This document shows positions 1-11,477 of a stretch of 64,000 nucleotides of DNA, piece after piece (positions within the stretch are counted from its first letter, which is position 1; each line of letters begins with the position of its first letter). This DNA is from Blumeriella jaapii (lineage: Eukaryota; Ascomycota; Leotiomycetes; Helotiales; Drepanopezizaceae), in NCBI GenBank assembly GCA_009599575.1, contig VWND01000016.1, forward strand, positions 682,001 to 746,000, in the 5' to 3' direction. A model generated the notes under the pieces. It worked only from the letters and a program-made list of their open reading frames with translations. It searched no databases and was not told where the DNA came from. Made by a program: the position numbers and the translations under genes.

Positions 1-29
1 TTTGGTTATACGTTTATTTTAAATCGTAA

Positions 30-1990
30 TATTATAAAAATTTGCGATTAATAAAAACGTCGGTAAAACCCAGGTTTGTAATTAAAAAAGGAAAATTTAC
101 ACGACGTCGGTTAATCGTAAAAAAAAGAAAAATAACAAAAGAAATAAGCTTTTCCGGCTCGCTATTATAATCGATAAGTATAATAAGCTTGTATAATCGA
201 ATAAAATTTATTCCGAAACGTTAAAAAAATTAATACGTTAAAAAAGTTTTAATTGCATCGAAAATATTAATTCCGCTATCGATATATGCAAATATTTTGA
301 TATATAATTTATTGCGTGCTAATTTTATAAAAACTACAAACTATCGCTTTTTAATTAAAAAGCGCTGGTTAAATTTTAAATTTTTTTACAAATCGAATTT
401 TTTATTATAATAAAAATTTTTATTACGGCTTAAAAGTTTTTTAACAAATCGTTCTGCTTTTCGTCGATAGCTATTTCGGCGATTTTGCGACTAAGCTTAG
501 CGTTAAAGCAAACGTTTGCGAAATGGCCGGGCTTGCCGTAATTATAACAAACGCTAAAAAAACGCGCAGCCAAGCGGAAAAAACCGGAAATAGCAGAAAT
601 AGCAATTATACGCTCGTAAAAATCTTTGTTAAAAAAAAAAAAAGCTATGCGAGCAAAAAGGGCTAAGAAAATAAAACGTTATAAAATTTTAAAAATACCG
701 GAAATACGCCTAAAATTCTAATTAGCAAAAGCTATAACAAAAAAAAAATAGCTTATGCGACGGGCAAAAGCCATTTTTTCAGCTCGGATATTACGTGATT
801 TTTTATTCGCAACGGCTAAAAACTCGTTTAAAACAATATAATTATTATTTATTTTGTATTTTTCTATTCGAAAATCGTATTTAAAAATAAAAGTAATTTT
901 TTCGCATATGTTTTCAAACTAACGGTTTTTAGCAACTTTGTTAATAACTGCGTAACGGATAAATAAAAAACGAAAATTATTATAAATTTAACAGTTGTTT
1001 ATATAAAACTTATTATATTGCAATTTAGCAGCGCGGTTATAATTAAAAAAGCGCTAATTAAAAATGCGAAAAACGTTTCGGACCGATTAAGTTTAATTAT
1101 AAAACTCGGGGTTTAAATATTTTAAAATAATAGTTTTTGCTTTTCCAATAATACATTTAAAATATGCTTTGGCTTAATTTATATTTTGTATAAAATTTTT
1201 TAAATACTTTTTAATAAATAATTTTATATTTATTTTTCATACGTTATATTTAACTTTTTTTTAATAATCGTTAAAAGCGTGGCGAAAGTATTTGATTTTA
1301 AATAATTCGATTCGAAAAATAATTAAATCGAAAACGAAAAAATAATATTCGGGAATTAATTAAAAATCTGCGATAAAAGCGCGCAAAGCTCGAAATAAAA
1401 AAAAAGCGTCGCGAGCGATATTAGCGAAAAAAATTAAAAAACGAGCGGCGGCAATAACTTAAGCGATTATTTAAGCGATTTAAAACTGCTGGGCCGTAAT
1501 AAATCCTTTAGCGTTAACAAATATACTAAATAATCGGTTTGGAAGCATTCGTCGGTTTAAAAATATTAGGATATCAGCGTTGTATAATTCGATTTTAGAT
1601 TCGATAATAAAACGAAAAAATCTAGCAGATAATTATAATTTAATAAAAAAATCGTAAAATAAAAATTCGCTGCCAAAGTCGTCGAAAGAATCTAAAACGA
1701 ATAAAAATTCGGAAGCGTTAAAAGCGGAAGCAAAAGGTGGAAATGCTGATTCGAAGCCGAATCGTACGAATTGCGTTCGTTTTCGAATGCTACGTCGATT
1801 TATAAAAAAAGCATAAAATATATTGAAAAAAAGCGATTCGAATTGCAAAAGCAGATCGAATTAATAAAAAAAAAAGATTTTAGCTTTTTCTGGAAACAAA
1901 ATTAATAAAAAAAAGTTCTGATTAAAATACCGATAAATAAACGTCGGTACGGACGGCTTAAAAAAATTCGAATTGCAAAAGCAAATCGAG
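30..1990 (-). pseudogene. A0 gag and protease remnant
   Basis: Broken gag and protease of family A read on the minus strand. The nucleocapsid zinc knuckle is encoded at 508-549. It reads C-Y-N-Y-G-K-P-G-H-F-A-N-V-C, so the second cysteine of the CCHC motif has become tyrosine, a G-to-A change typical of RIP. The retropepsin catalytic triplet lies at 272-280 and still reads D-S-G, followed by Ile where other copies have Ala or Val. A 71-codon open stretch (1633-1848) lies in the gag region and is conserved in copy A5, but it has no recognisable domain and may not be the true gag frame. Many stops interrupt the frame, so no product is expected. Confidence 0.75.
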
Positions 1991-2054
1991 TTTTTAACCG
2001 TGGATACAAAGCTTTTCAGCGAAGATTGTTTGGTTTTTTTTTATATCACAGCTA

Positions 2055-3754
2055 ATAGTGGGCTGCCTTCCCACATTTATCCTGCGGGCACTCGGATAAT
2101 GTGGGGGAAAGCAAGTGTCCCACTGCATCCAAGTGTCCCATCTCAGTTCATGATTTTTTACGATCGCATTTTATATTAAAACACCACCAACGCCAGATAT
2201 TTAATTACGCCAAATCAAAAGGTAATTAAAATAAGCAGTTGTTTTCAGATTATAAATTAAAAATTTCTATTTTATTAATTTAAAAGTAATTTAAATAAGT
2301 GTTTTGTACGTATTTTCAATTTTTTATCACTTTTTTCGCTTTTAAAAAGCTTATTTAGATTAATTTGCAATTGAAATATATTATGTAATAATTCAGATTG
2401 ATTATTCTAATCGGTTTATAAGCTATTTGATAATTTTAAAAGCTTTATTAAGCTCGCGTTTTATTATATATTAAAAATTTCGGCTAATAAAAATGCAATT
2501 TATTATTTTTAATTTGATTTTTCTTTGCTTTATAGCTTTATTGCTTTTACAACCTCGATTCCAAGGCTCGTAAGCAGCTTCTTTTACTTATTACACGCTT
2601 AAGCAAAAGCTTTTCCTAAGGCTAACGGTTTTTTTTTTTTTTGCTTTTTGCCTTTGGCTTTTTGCTTTCCGAATATAAATTTTTTTTCAAATCGCAAACC
2701 GAAGCATACGAGCTTTTTTAATAATTATTATATCGTAATATTTTTTTGAGTTTCTAACTTTTCATAGCTTTTGTTATATAAAAACGTTTTGCATTATAAT
2801 TAACTAAGCTTTTTGTAATTTTAATAATATAATAGCTGTGTATTTTTATACAAAACAAGCTATAAATCAAAAGATTTCTAATCGTCGCGTAATATATATA
2901 TTTGCATAAAGTTTTAATTATTTTGTATTAAATTCAGAAAAAAAAAATAGTTGTATAAATTAAAGTTTCGTATAATTATAAAACTAATCGTGGTAATACT
3001 TTTACAAGCGAAATACACTGGTATTTAAAAGCTGAAAAGCGTACGTAAATTAGCTAGGAAGCTAAAAAAAATATATAAGCTTTATTTAGTTTAAATTAAA
3101 TAAACCATGTTTAAACGATTCGTAGCCGTTTAATTAATACAATTTCTGATTAGAAATGCGTGCAAAACCGATTTAAATCACTTTCACTTAATCAAAAATC
3201 AATGTTCCGACGTAGAATTTAATAAAATTTTTATAAATTCTATTCGAATGCAAGCTGAACTTACTTTCTCTTAGTTTAAAATAATTAAAAAACTAGCGTT
3301 GGGAGTATTTTAATTTAAAATGCGATAATATAAAAAAACAAACTAAAACAAAACATCTCGTTTTAAAACTTTCAATTAATAAAAATGGAACTTTTAACTT
3401 TTAATCTAATAGTAGATTTCTGTTTTTATTATTTATCAACTTATTATAATTAAATATCTGGCGTTGATAGTGTTTCAATACAAAATACGATAATAAAAAA
3501 TAGAAAATTCAACGAAAATATGTAATTTAATAACTTTTAATTAATAAAAATGAAATTTTTAATTTAAAATCTAAAAATAGCTTCCTGCTTTTATTACCTT
3601 TCAATTTGGCGTAATTAAATAATAATGTTTTAATATAAAATACGATCGTAAAAAATCATGAACTGAGATGGGACACTTGGATGCAGTGGGACACTTGCTT
3701 TCCCCCACATTATCCGAGTGCCCGCAGGATAAATATGGGAAGGCAGCCCACTAT
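2055..3754. mobile_element. M1: non-autonomous TIR element with TA duplication
   Basis: A 1700 bp element with long terminal inverted repeats. Both ends begin ATAGTGGGCTGCCTTCCCA, reading inward, and the arms match for about 125 bp. TA duplications flank it at 2053-2054 and 3755-3756, and removing the element with one TA restores a continuous family A LTR. Near the right end a motif like TTTTAATATAAAATACGAT recurs at about 150-165 bp spacing (near 3308, 3475, 3628). No transposase reading frame is visible, so it would need a partner in trans. TA duplication suggests the Tc1/mariner/pogo superfamily, but long arms are unusual there. The arms are much less RIP-mutated than the host element. A second copy, M2, lies at 59919-61282 in the opposite orientation. 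Confidence 0.88.
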
Positions 3755-3756
3755 TA

Positions 3757-4079
3757 ATTTAAAAATAATCGAAATAATATAGACCAAAAGGTACGCATAT
3801 AAATTAAAAAAAAAACACCGAGCTAAAATGCTCGGGGTCGCGAACTTTATATATAATAGGTTGCGCTTATAAGTTACGTAACTTAGCGCGAGGCCTAGTG
3901 GCCGAGATGGTCCGTGCCCAAACCTTAATCCAACACCACCAGCATTCATACCACTGGCAACCATACCACTGGCAGCCATACCACTGGCAACCATACCACT
4001 GGCAGCCATACCACTGGCAACTATACCACTGGCAACTATACCACTGGCAACTACCACTAGCCAGGCCAGGATCGTAACA
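3757..4079 (-). repeat. A0 5' LTR (main part; last 11 bp at 2044-2054)
   Basis: LTR of family A in reverse, starting TGTTACGATCC at 4079. It carries about seven copies of a 15 bp unit (CCACTGGCAACCATA on the plus strand), the largest array of any LTR here. Total LTR length without M1 is 334 bp, against 242-292 bp in other copies. Short open frames across it (CQWYG, ASGMV or HWQPY repeats) are readings of this minisatellite, not proteins. Confidence 0.88.
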
Positions 4080-4286
4080 GTACGCATGTAAATTAAAAGA
4101 AAAACACCGAGCTAGAATGCTCGGGATCGCGAATTTTATATATAATAGGTTGCGCTTATAGGTCATATGATTTAGCGCGAGGCTTGATAGCCGAAATGGC
4201 CCGTGCTCGAACCTTAATTTAATATCACCGGCAAAAGATTATTATCATTTATTACCGGCAAAATATTATTAGCTCGGATCGTAATA
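4080..4286 (-). repeat. A1 3' LTR, truncated by A0
   Basis: Partial family A LTR in reverse. It starts at 4286 (TATTACGATCC, a RIP form of TGTTACGATCC) and stops at the GCGTAC site where A0 entered. The missing end should lie left of A0, outside the window. It contains the conserved TATATAA segment and the CCGAGC...GCTCGG hairpin. The A-tract just right of 4286 (T-tract on the plus strand) is the RIP-altered polypurine tract. Confidence 0.82.
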
Positions 4287-5007
4287 ATATTTTTTTTTTC
4301 CGAAAAACTGCGTTCGCGCAATTGCAATTATAAGTTTATCGTTTTTCAATTTAATATAATTTTTTTTGCTTTCGTTATAAGCTTGCAATTATACGAAAAG
4401 CGTTCGTAAAAAGTTTTTGACGGTGGGATACGATCGGTAAAATATTGAAAAAATATAAAAAGCCGTTATAACGTTAGAACAAAAGTATTTTTCGAGATTT
4501 TCATTAGCGTCTTTTTAATTAACCTGATATTGCAATATTCTCTTATGCAATTTTGAATTTATTATTTCTTCGATTTTCCATTCCGTTTATTTAAAAAAAA
4601 ATAGTTAAATAAAAGTTGGTTCGAAGCGTCGTTGGCCAAATAAAAAGTTGCTAATATGCTTTCGAAGCGAATATGAATAAAAAACTAAATAAATTAACCA
4701 GTTCGCGGAAAAGTTAAGTTTCCAACTTTTTTTTATTTTGTTAACGATTTTAATTAAATCGTACCATTTGTCTGAAAGCTTCCGAAAAAATCGGTTAAGC
4801 TTTTAATTTTTTAACATTTATTAATACTTCGTCGCTTATATTTCAATTTATCGGTCGTTTATGCAAATTAGCGAAGCGTTTCATTTTGGCTTGTTATTAC
4901 GCAATAAACGATTAAGCGTATTTTACAATTTTTTTAGCTCGGAAAGCCAAATGCAAAGCTTCGTCGCGGTTAAGCTTTTCGATAGCCAAGCGAAAAAAGC
5001 GGAAGTT
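4287..5007 (-). pseudogene. A1 integrase C-terminus and chromodomain remnant
   Basis: Reverse-oriented 3' end of pol from the oldest family A copy. It aligns base by base, in reverse, with 10470-11180 of copy A2. The right part (about 4861-5003) corresponds to the end of the integrase, and about 4400-4600 to the chromodomain. The frame is disrupted by RIP stops. A2 inserted at 5007, and its AAGTT duplication occupies 5003-5007. The rest of A1 resumes at 11478. Confidence 0.78.
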
Positions 5008-5299
5008 TGTTACGATCCTCCCCTGGCTAGTGGTGGTTGCCAATGGTATGGTTGCCAGTGGTATGGTTGCCAGTGGTATGGTTGCCAGTGGTATGATTGC
5101 CGGTGGTGTTGGAATAAGGTTTGGGCACGGACCACCTCGGCCACTAGGCCTCGCGCTAAGTTACGTAACTTATAAGCGCAACCCATTGTATATAAAGTTC
5201 GCGACTCCGAGCATTTTAGCTCGGTGTTTTTTTTTCAATTTATATGCGTACCTTTTGGTTTATATTATTTTTTTAATTATTTTTAAGCTAGTTGTGATA
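5008..5299 (+). repeat. A2 5' LTR
   Basis: 292 bp, TGTTACGATCC...TTGTGATA; the terminal CA has become TA by RIP. It contains four to five copies of the 15 bp TGGTTGCCAGTGGTA unit near the start, a TATA-like segment (about 5189-5196) and a hairpin downstream. It is the same length as its partner at 11181-11472. Confidence 0.92.
5189..5224 (+). promoter_or_regulatory. TATA-like box and hairpin in family A LTR
   Basis: TATATAAAG is followed about 12 bp later by CCGAGC (5207-5212) and GCTCGG (5219-5224), a perfect 6 bp stem with a 6 nt loop. The pair is kept in all family A LTRs in the window even where neighbouring bases are mutated. It is probably the core promoter and a structured transcript start or polyadenylation region. 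The function is inferred. Confidence 0.5.
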
Positions 5300-5479
5300 T
5301 AAAAAAAAACCAAACAATTTTCGCTGGGAAGCTTTGTATCCACGGTTAAGAATTCGATCTGCTTTTGTAATTCGAATTTTTTTCAGGCCGCTCGTACCGA
5401 CGTTTATTTATCGATGCTTTAATTAAAACTTTTTTTTATTGATTTTGTTTCCAGAAAAAGCTGGAGTTTTTTTTTTTTT

Positions 5480-6925
5480 ATTAATTCGATCTGCTTTTGC
5501 AATTCGAATCGTTTTTTTTTAATATATCTTATGCTTTTTTTATAAGTCGACGCGGCATTCGAAAACGAACGTAATTCGTACGATTCGGCTTCGAATCAGC
5601 ATTTCCATTTTTTGCTTTTGCTTTTGGCGCTTTCGAATTTCTATTCGTTCCAAGCTTTTTCGACGATTTTGACAGCGAGTTTTTATTTTACGATTTTTCT
5701 ACCGAACCACAGTTATCTGCTGCTGGATTTTTTCGTTTTATTATCGAACCTAAGGTCGAATTATACGACGTTAATATCTTAGTATTTTTAAACCGACGAA
5801 TGCTTCCAAACCGATTATTTAATATATTTGCTAACGTTAAAGAATTTACTGCGGCCTAGCAGCTTTAGATCGCTTAAATAATCGCTTAAACTATTGCCGC
5901 CGCTCGCTTTCCAGCTTTTTCCGCTAATATCGCCCGCGACGTCTTTTTTTTATTTCGAGCTTCGCGCGTTTTTACCGCAGATTTTTAATTAATTCCCGAA
6001 TATTATTTTTCCGTTTTCGACCCAGTTATTTTTCGAATCGAATTATTTAAAATTAAATATTTTTGCTACGCTTTTAGCGATTATCAAAAAAAAATTAAAT
6101 ATAACGCATAAAAAATAAATATAAAACTGTTTATTAAAAAATACTTAAGGAATTTTATATAAAATATAAATTAAACCAAAGTATATTTTAAATGCACTAT
6201 TGGAAAAGCAAAAATTATTATTTTAAAGTGTTTGAACCCCGAGTTTTATAACCAAGCCCAATCGGCCCGAAACGTTTTTTGCATTTTTGATTAGCGTTTT
6301 TTTGATTATAACCGCGTTTAATTTGCTAAATTGCAATATAATAAGTTTTATATAAATAACGGTCAGACTTATAATAATTTTCGTTTTTTGTTTATCCGTT
6401 ACGCAGTTATTAGCAAAATTGCTAAGGACCGTTGATTTAAAAATATATGCGAAAAAGTTATTTTTATTTTTAAATACGATTTTCGAATAAAAAAATATAA
6501 AATAAATAATAATTATATTGCTTTGGACGAGTTTTTGGCCGTTGCGAATAAAAAGTTACGTAATATCCGAGCTAAAAAAATGGCTTTTGTTTATCGTATA
6601 AGCTATTTTTCCTTTGCTATAGCTTTTATTAACCAGGATTCTAGGCGTATTTCTGGTATTTTTAAGATTTTATAGCGTTTTATTTTTTTAGTCTTTTTTG
6701 CTCGCACGGTTTTTTTTTTTTTTTTGATAAAGATTTTTACGAACGTATGGCTGCTATTTCTGTTATTTCCGGTTTTTTTCGTTTAGCTGCGCGTTTTCTT
6801 AGCGCTTGTTATAATTGCGGCAAATCCGGCTATTTCGCAAACGTTTGCCCCGACGCTAAGCTTAGTCGCAAAATCGCCGAGATAATTATCGACGAAAAAC
6901 AAAACGATTTGTTAAAAAATTTTTA
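5480..6925 (+). pseudogene. A2 gag remnant
   Basis: Degraded capsid/nucleocapsid region of family A. The zinc knuckle at 6807-6848 reads C-Y-N-C-G-K-S-G-Y-F-A-N-V-C: the three cysteines survive and the histidine has become tyrosine (CAT/CAC to TAT/TAC, a C-to-T change). Upstream segments match A4 and A5 gag but contain multiple TAA/TAG codons. The frame appears to run on into protease, with the apparent stop at 6923 explained by CAA to TAA, so gag and pol may have been one frame. Gag would have formed the virus-like particle and bound the RNA genome. Confidence 0.72.
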
Positions 6926-7340
6926 AGCCGTGGCAAAAACTTTTATTATAATAAAAGATTCGATTTGTAAAAGGATTTAAAGTTTGATTAGCGCTTTTTA
7001 ATAAAAAAGCGATAGTTTTTAGTTTTTATAAAATTAGCACGTAATAAATTATATATTAAAATATTTGTATATATCGATAGCGAAGTTAATATTTTCGGTG
7101 CGATTAAAACTTTTTTAGCGTATTAATTTTTTTAACGTTTCGAAATAAGTTTTATTCGGCTGTATAAGTTTATTATATTTACCGGCTATAATAGCGAGCC
7201 GGAGAAGCTTATTTTTTTTGTTATTTTTTTTTTTTTTACGATTAACCGACGTCGTGTAAATTTTTTTTTTTTGGTTATAAACCTAGGCTTTACCGACGTT
7301 TTTATTGGTCGCAAATTTTTATAGTATTACGATTTGAAGC
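6926..7340 (+). pseudogene. A2 retropepsin-like protease remnant
   Basis: Aspartic protease domain of family A. The catalytic motif at about 7076-7087 reads D-S-E-V, against D-S-G in A0 and D-G-G-A in A5, so the glycine codon was lost by G-to-A change. The second conserved block, close to DVFIGRKFL followed by YYDL, lies around 7285-7330 and matches the end of fungal Gypsy proteases. The enzyme would have cut the Gag-Pol polyprotein. Confidence 0.65.
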
Positions 7341-7939
7341 AAGCGTATAGCCAAGGAAAAAACAAAATAAAATGGCCATTCGATATGTTTATTATTTTTT
7401 ATTTTAACGAGCAATTATTCGTCGATTTTAATCAGCGAATAAAGCTTAAGATATTTAGTCGCATATATTAAAAAAATGCAAATAAACGAAACAGCGTAAT
7501 AAAAGTTTTATATATTTCTGCCAGCATTTTTATAACGATTAAAAAGGTTTATTTAAGCTTTGGAGCTGGTAGATTTTTTATATTTATGCGAAATTTCAAA
7601 AGCAATTTGCATAAAATAGAAAAGTTTTTTATTAGCAGCTCTGAACCGACCAAGCCGGTTTTTTTAACCGGGCCAATTATTATTTTTTTTATTTTTAATT
7701 GCAATATCAGCTGTATTTCCGCTTTTGTATTCAGCGTTTTGTAAATACGTTACGAAAAGCGAATGCGAATCGCAAAAAAAAAAAGGTTATTATTATTCAG
7801 CGATTGCACGTTTGTTACTTTTATATATAATATAAACAGAAAACGTTTTCGCCGTGCGAAAATCGTCGAATTTAAAAAAGTTATACAGCTCGCGGCAGTA
7901 AAAAGCATTTCCGTTTTCGACGTTTTATAAATCAAATAT

Positions 7940-9400
7940 AACGATAACGTAGTTTTTGTAAAAAAGCTTTTTTTAGTTTAGTATTCGGAATTCGAAAAAC
8001 TGTTTTATAAGCAAAAAAGCGATAAGCTCGTTTTCCGCCGCTTTGATATAAATTATAAAATATATTTTACCACGGAAAATACGCTTTTTATAAAATTATT
8101 TAAACGTTTTACGAATAAACAGCTTACAAAAATCAAAAGTTATATTTTCGACAATTTACATAAAGGTTTTATTAAATTTTTTAATGCTTTTTTCGCCGCT
8201 TCGATTTTATTTATTAAAAAGTCAGACGGCTTTATACGTTTATATATCGATTATCGCAAGCTTAACGATTTTACGAAAAAGAATTTTTATTTTTTGCTTT
8301 TGATCGACGAAATGCTAGCGCGAATTATTAAAGCCAAAGTGTTTACGAAAATTAATATTTAATAAGCATTTAATCGAGTCCGGATATCCGAAAAGTTTAA
8401 AAAATTAATTAATTTCCGTATCCGATATAGCATATATAAATATAAAATTCTTTCGTTCGGTTTTATTAATAAGCCCGCTATATTTCAACGTTTTATTAAT
8501 AATATTTTTATAAAATATTTAAATAATTTTTGCTCGGCGTATTTTAATAATATTTTTATTTACTTCGCGAATAATTTAAAATATAAAATCTACGTTAAAA
8601 AGATTTTGTCGATTTTAAAAAAACACGATTTAAAAACTAATATTAAAAAATGCGAGTTTAATATTACGAAAATTAAATTTTTAAGTTTCGTTATTAATAT
8701 TTAAAATATTAAAATAAATCCGAAAAATCGCTATTATTAAAAATTGGCAATATACAGCGAATATACGAAGTATGCAAAGCTTTCTGAGCTTTTGCAATTT
8801 TTACAAACGCTTTATAGCCGGCTACAGCCGTATTTGCCGCTTTTTTACTGCTTTTATAAGCAAAAACGTTTTTTTCGTATTCGAAAAAAAACAGAAAAAC
8901 GCATGAAAAATATTGCGCAAAACCTTGTTAAATGCTTTCATTTTATGCTATTACGACTTTTATAAGCAAACGCGCTTGAAAACCGATTTTTTTAATAAAA
9001 TAGTAATTGGCGTATTATCGCAATTGCAAAAAAATAATTTTTATTATTCGATCGGTTTTTTTTTTAAAATTATAATCGACGCCGAGCTTAATTATCCGAT
9101 TTACGACAAAAAGCTTTTCGTTATTTTTCGCTTTTTTAAAAATTATAAGCCGGAGCTATTAAACGCTTAAAAAAACGTATATATATACACCGATTACCGC
9201 GCTTTGAAATATTTTATAATAATTAAAAACCTTTCGGCCCGATAAGCCCGATAGGCCGAGTTTTTCGCCGACTTTTATTTTATAATTATATACCGGTCGG
9301 AAATTATTAATACGCTCGCTAATACTTTTTTTCGCAAAAACCAAAATATTTTTTTATTAAAAGCCCGATAGCGAGCAATTCGAAAGCAGCAAATGCTTTC
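7940..9400 (+). pseudogene. A2 reverse transcriptase and RNase H remnant
   Basis: The RT palm is recognisable around 8200-8360 (ILFIKKSDG, then LYIDYRKLNDF and LLLIDEMLARIIKAK). The catalytic YxDD is at about 8538 but reads Y-F-N-N, both aspartates having become asparagine by G-to-A change. The tether (KKCEFNITK type) follows. RNase H occupies about 8960-9360, with a glutamate-containing AELNYPIYDKK block and TDYRALKYF further on. Stops occur throughout. Confidence 0.75.
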
Positions 9401-11060
9401 CGACGATAAGTTGGATTTTTAGATTTTAAAAGAAATGGCTGCTAAAAGTATAATTACGCTAGCGCTTATAAAAATAGCTTTCGATAAGCACGATAACGAC
9501 GGCATTTCTTCCGAAAAAAACAGCGAAAGCGAAAAAAATAAAATGTTTATAAGAAAATCCGCAAATTTAATTTTCGTAATCGTATACGATATATAAAATT
9601 ATACAATTATAAACGATTTATTGCAAGCTAATAAAAACTTTTTTTTTTTCGAAGCGCAGCGAGCGCAGGCTTGTAATTATAATTTTAATTATTAATTGCG
9701 ATAAAATAAATTGTTTTTCCAAAGCAGATTAATAATATTTTTAAAATTTTTCGAATTGCGAATCTTTTTGATCCGATATATTTACGAATAGCTTTGCGTA
9801 GCATACGCTGAAATAAAAAAAATAAAGCTTTTGATCGGTCGCAAATATTATTAAAAAGTTATAAAAGCAGATATATAGCAATACGTTTCGAATTGTCGTT
9901 GCATACGAATAAAAACTAGGCGCGATAAAACTTCGGGCTTTTTAAAGCTTTTGCTTATACTTAGCAGGCTTTATTAATACTTAACGATGGATTTTACGAA
10001 GCTTTTATTAAACGAAAATAATTACGATTTCGCTTTTGTAATAATAAATCGCTTATTTAAAAAGCTTTTGTCAGTTTTTTGCTATAAGACTATTATAGCA
10101 AAAAAACTGGCAGCTTTGTTTTTGATTTATTAAATGCGTTATTTCGGTATGCCGGATTTAATTATTTCGGACCGAAAAGCTTAATTTGTTTCGGTTTTTT
10201 AGCAAAAATTTTGCCGCATATTAAAAACCAAAATTAAATTAATTACTGCGTATAATTTTAATATCGATAGGTAAACCGAAATAATAAATTAATATATTAA
10301 GCAACGCTTTCGCTTTTTTTGCTTTTATTACTAAAATAATTAAAAACGCTTTTTATTTTTAATAAATATTGTATAATTGATTTTGCCGCACGAATTTTTC
10401 GGCAACGTTTTTTTTTTCTAAATTTTAAATGGATACGAAATTCGTATATTTTAAAATATAAATAACCTTCGTTTTTTTCGCTCGGCCATCGAAAAGCTTA
10501 ACCGCGACGAAGCTTTGCATTTGGCTTTCCGAGCTAAAAAGGTTATGAAATACGCGCAATCGTTTATTACGTAATAATAAGCTAAAATAAAGCGCTTCGC
10601 TAATTTGCATAAACGATTAATAAATTAAAAAATGGGCGACGAAGTATTAGTAAATATTAAAAATTAAAAGCTCGACCGATTTTTCCGAAAGCTTTTAAAC
10701 AAATGGTACGGCCTAATTAAAATCGTCGATAAAATAAAAAAAAGTTGAAAGTTTGATTTTTTCGCAAACTGGTTAATTTATTTAATCTTTTATTTATATT
10801 CGCTCCGAAAGCATATTAGCAACTTTTTATTTGGCTAACGCCGCTCCGAACCAACTTTTATTTAATTATTTTTTAAACAAACGGAATAGGAAATCGAAAG
10901 AATAATAGATTCGAGGTTGTATAAAAAAGTATTGCAATACCAGGTTAATTAAAAAAACGCTGATAAAAATTTCGAATAGTACTTTTGTTTTGACGCTATA
11001 ACAGCTTTTTATATTTTTTAAGCATTCCACCGATCGCATCCTATCGCTAAAAGCTTTTTA
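9400..11060 (+). pseudogene. A2 integrase and chromodomain remnant
   Basis: The integrase core shows the DDE blocks of Ty3/Gypsy elements: LTIDF near 9985, LIISDRKAQFVSVF near 10160, and a TEIINQYIKQ block near 10270 that carries the glutamate. A GPY-like tail (KWYGPIKIVDKI) is near 10700. About 10880-11050 encodes a chromodomain with the pattern WEIERIIDSRLYKKVLQYQV, which in chromoviruses binds methylated histone H3 and directs insertion into heterochromatin. RIP stops are frequent. Confidence 0.72.
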
Positions 11061-11180
11061 CGAGCGCTTTTCGCATGATTGCAAATTTACAACGAAAGCA
11101 GGGAAAATTATATTAAATTGGAGGACGATAAACTTATAACCGCAATTGCGCGGACGCAGTTTTTCGAAGAAGGGGGGTAG

Positions 11181-11472
11181 TGTTACGATCCTCCTTTGGC
11201 TAATAATAGTTGCTAATAATATGGTTGCCAATGGTATGGTTGCCAGTAGTATGATTGCCAGTGGTATAATTGCCGGTGGTGTTGGAATAAGGTTTGGGCA
11301 CGGACCATTTCGGCCATTAGGCCTCGCGCTAAGTCACGTGACCCACAAACGCAACCTATTGTATATAAAGTTCGCGACCCCGAGCATTCTAGCTCGGTGT
11401 CTTTTTTTCAATTTACATGCGTACCTTTTGGTCCATATCACTCTTCTGATCACCCTCAAGCTAGCTGTGACA
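11181..11472 (+). repeat. A2 3' LTR
   Basis: 292 bp, TGTTACGATCC...GCTGTGACA, preceded by the G-rich polypurine tract at 11172-11177. Its outer end keeps the original TGACA terminus and an intact TCACGTGA motif (11334-11341), whereas the 5' LTR has lost both. AAGTT follows at 11473-11477. Confidence 0.92.
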
Positions 11473-11477
11473 AAGTT

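Larger units (their letters stand above)
1..4079 (-). mobile_element. A0: Ty3/Gypsy chromovirus family A, partial, RIP-degraded
   Basis: Minus-strand element whose 5' end lies at 4079 and whose pol and 3' LTR run off the left edge. Visible parts, in coding order, are the 5' LTR (4079 to 2044, split by the TIR element M1), gag and the start of protease. It is identified by nucleotide similarity, in reverse, to the complete copy A2. It sits inside the 3' LTR of an older copy (A1): the sequence right of 4079 resumes in the middle of a family A LTR, at the GCGTAC site near its end. The expected TSD is GTACG at 4080-4084, whose partner would be outside the window. Confidence 0.85.
5008..11472 (+). 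mobile_element. A2: complete Ty3/Gypsy chromovirus, family A
   Basis: Structurally complete element of 6465 bp with two 292 bp LTRs (5008-5299 and 11181-11472). It is flanked by the 5 bp duplication AAGTT at 5003-5007 and 11473-11477. The order is 5' LTR, gag with zinc knuckle, protease, RT, RNase H, integrase, chromodomain, polypurine tract (G-run near 11172) and 3' LTR, which is the chromovirus plan. It is inserted in opposite orientation into the integrase of A1: the sequence on both sides joins into one continuous A1 copy. All frames carry RIP stops, so it cannot move on its own. Confidence 0.92.

Noticed and set aside
3940..4060. Possible CRISPR-like array of short repeats
   Set aside because: Units are directly tandem with no spacers, lie inside a eukaryotic LTR and vary in number among copies.
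3710..4166. ORFs with ASGMV, CQWYG or HWQPY repeats (also at 4861-5302, 46568-46840, 50879-51171, 57082, 59050-59414)
   Set aside because: They are frame readings of the 15 bp LTR minisatellite plus LTR sequence, present in several frames and on both strands; no start context or family supports a protein.
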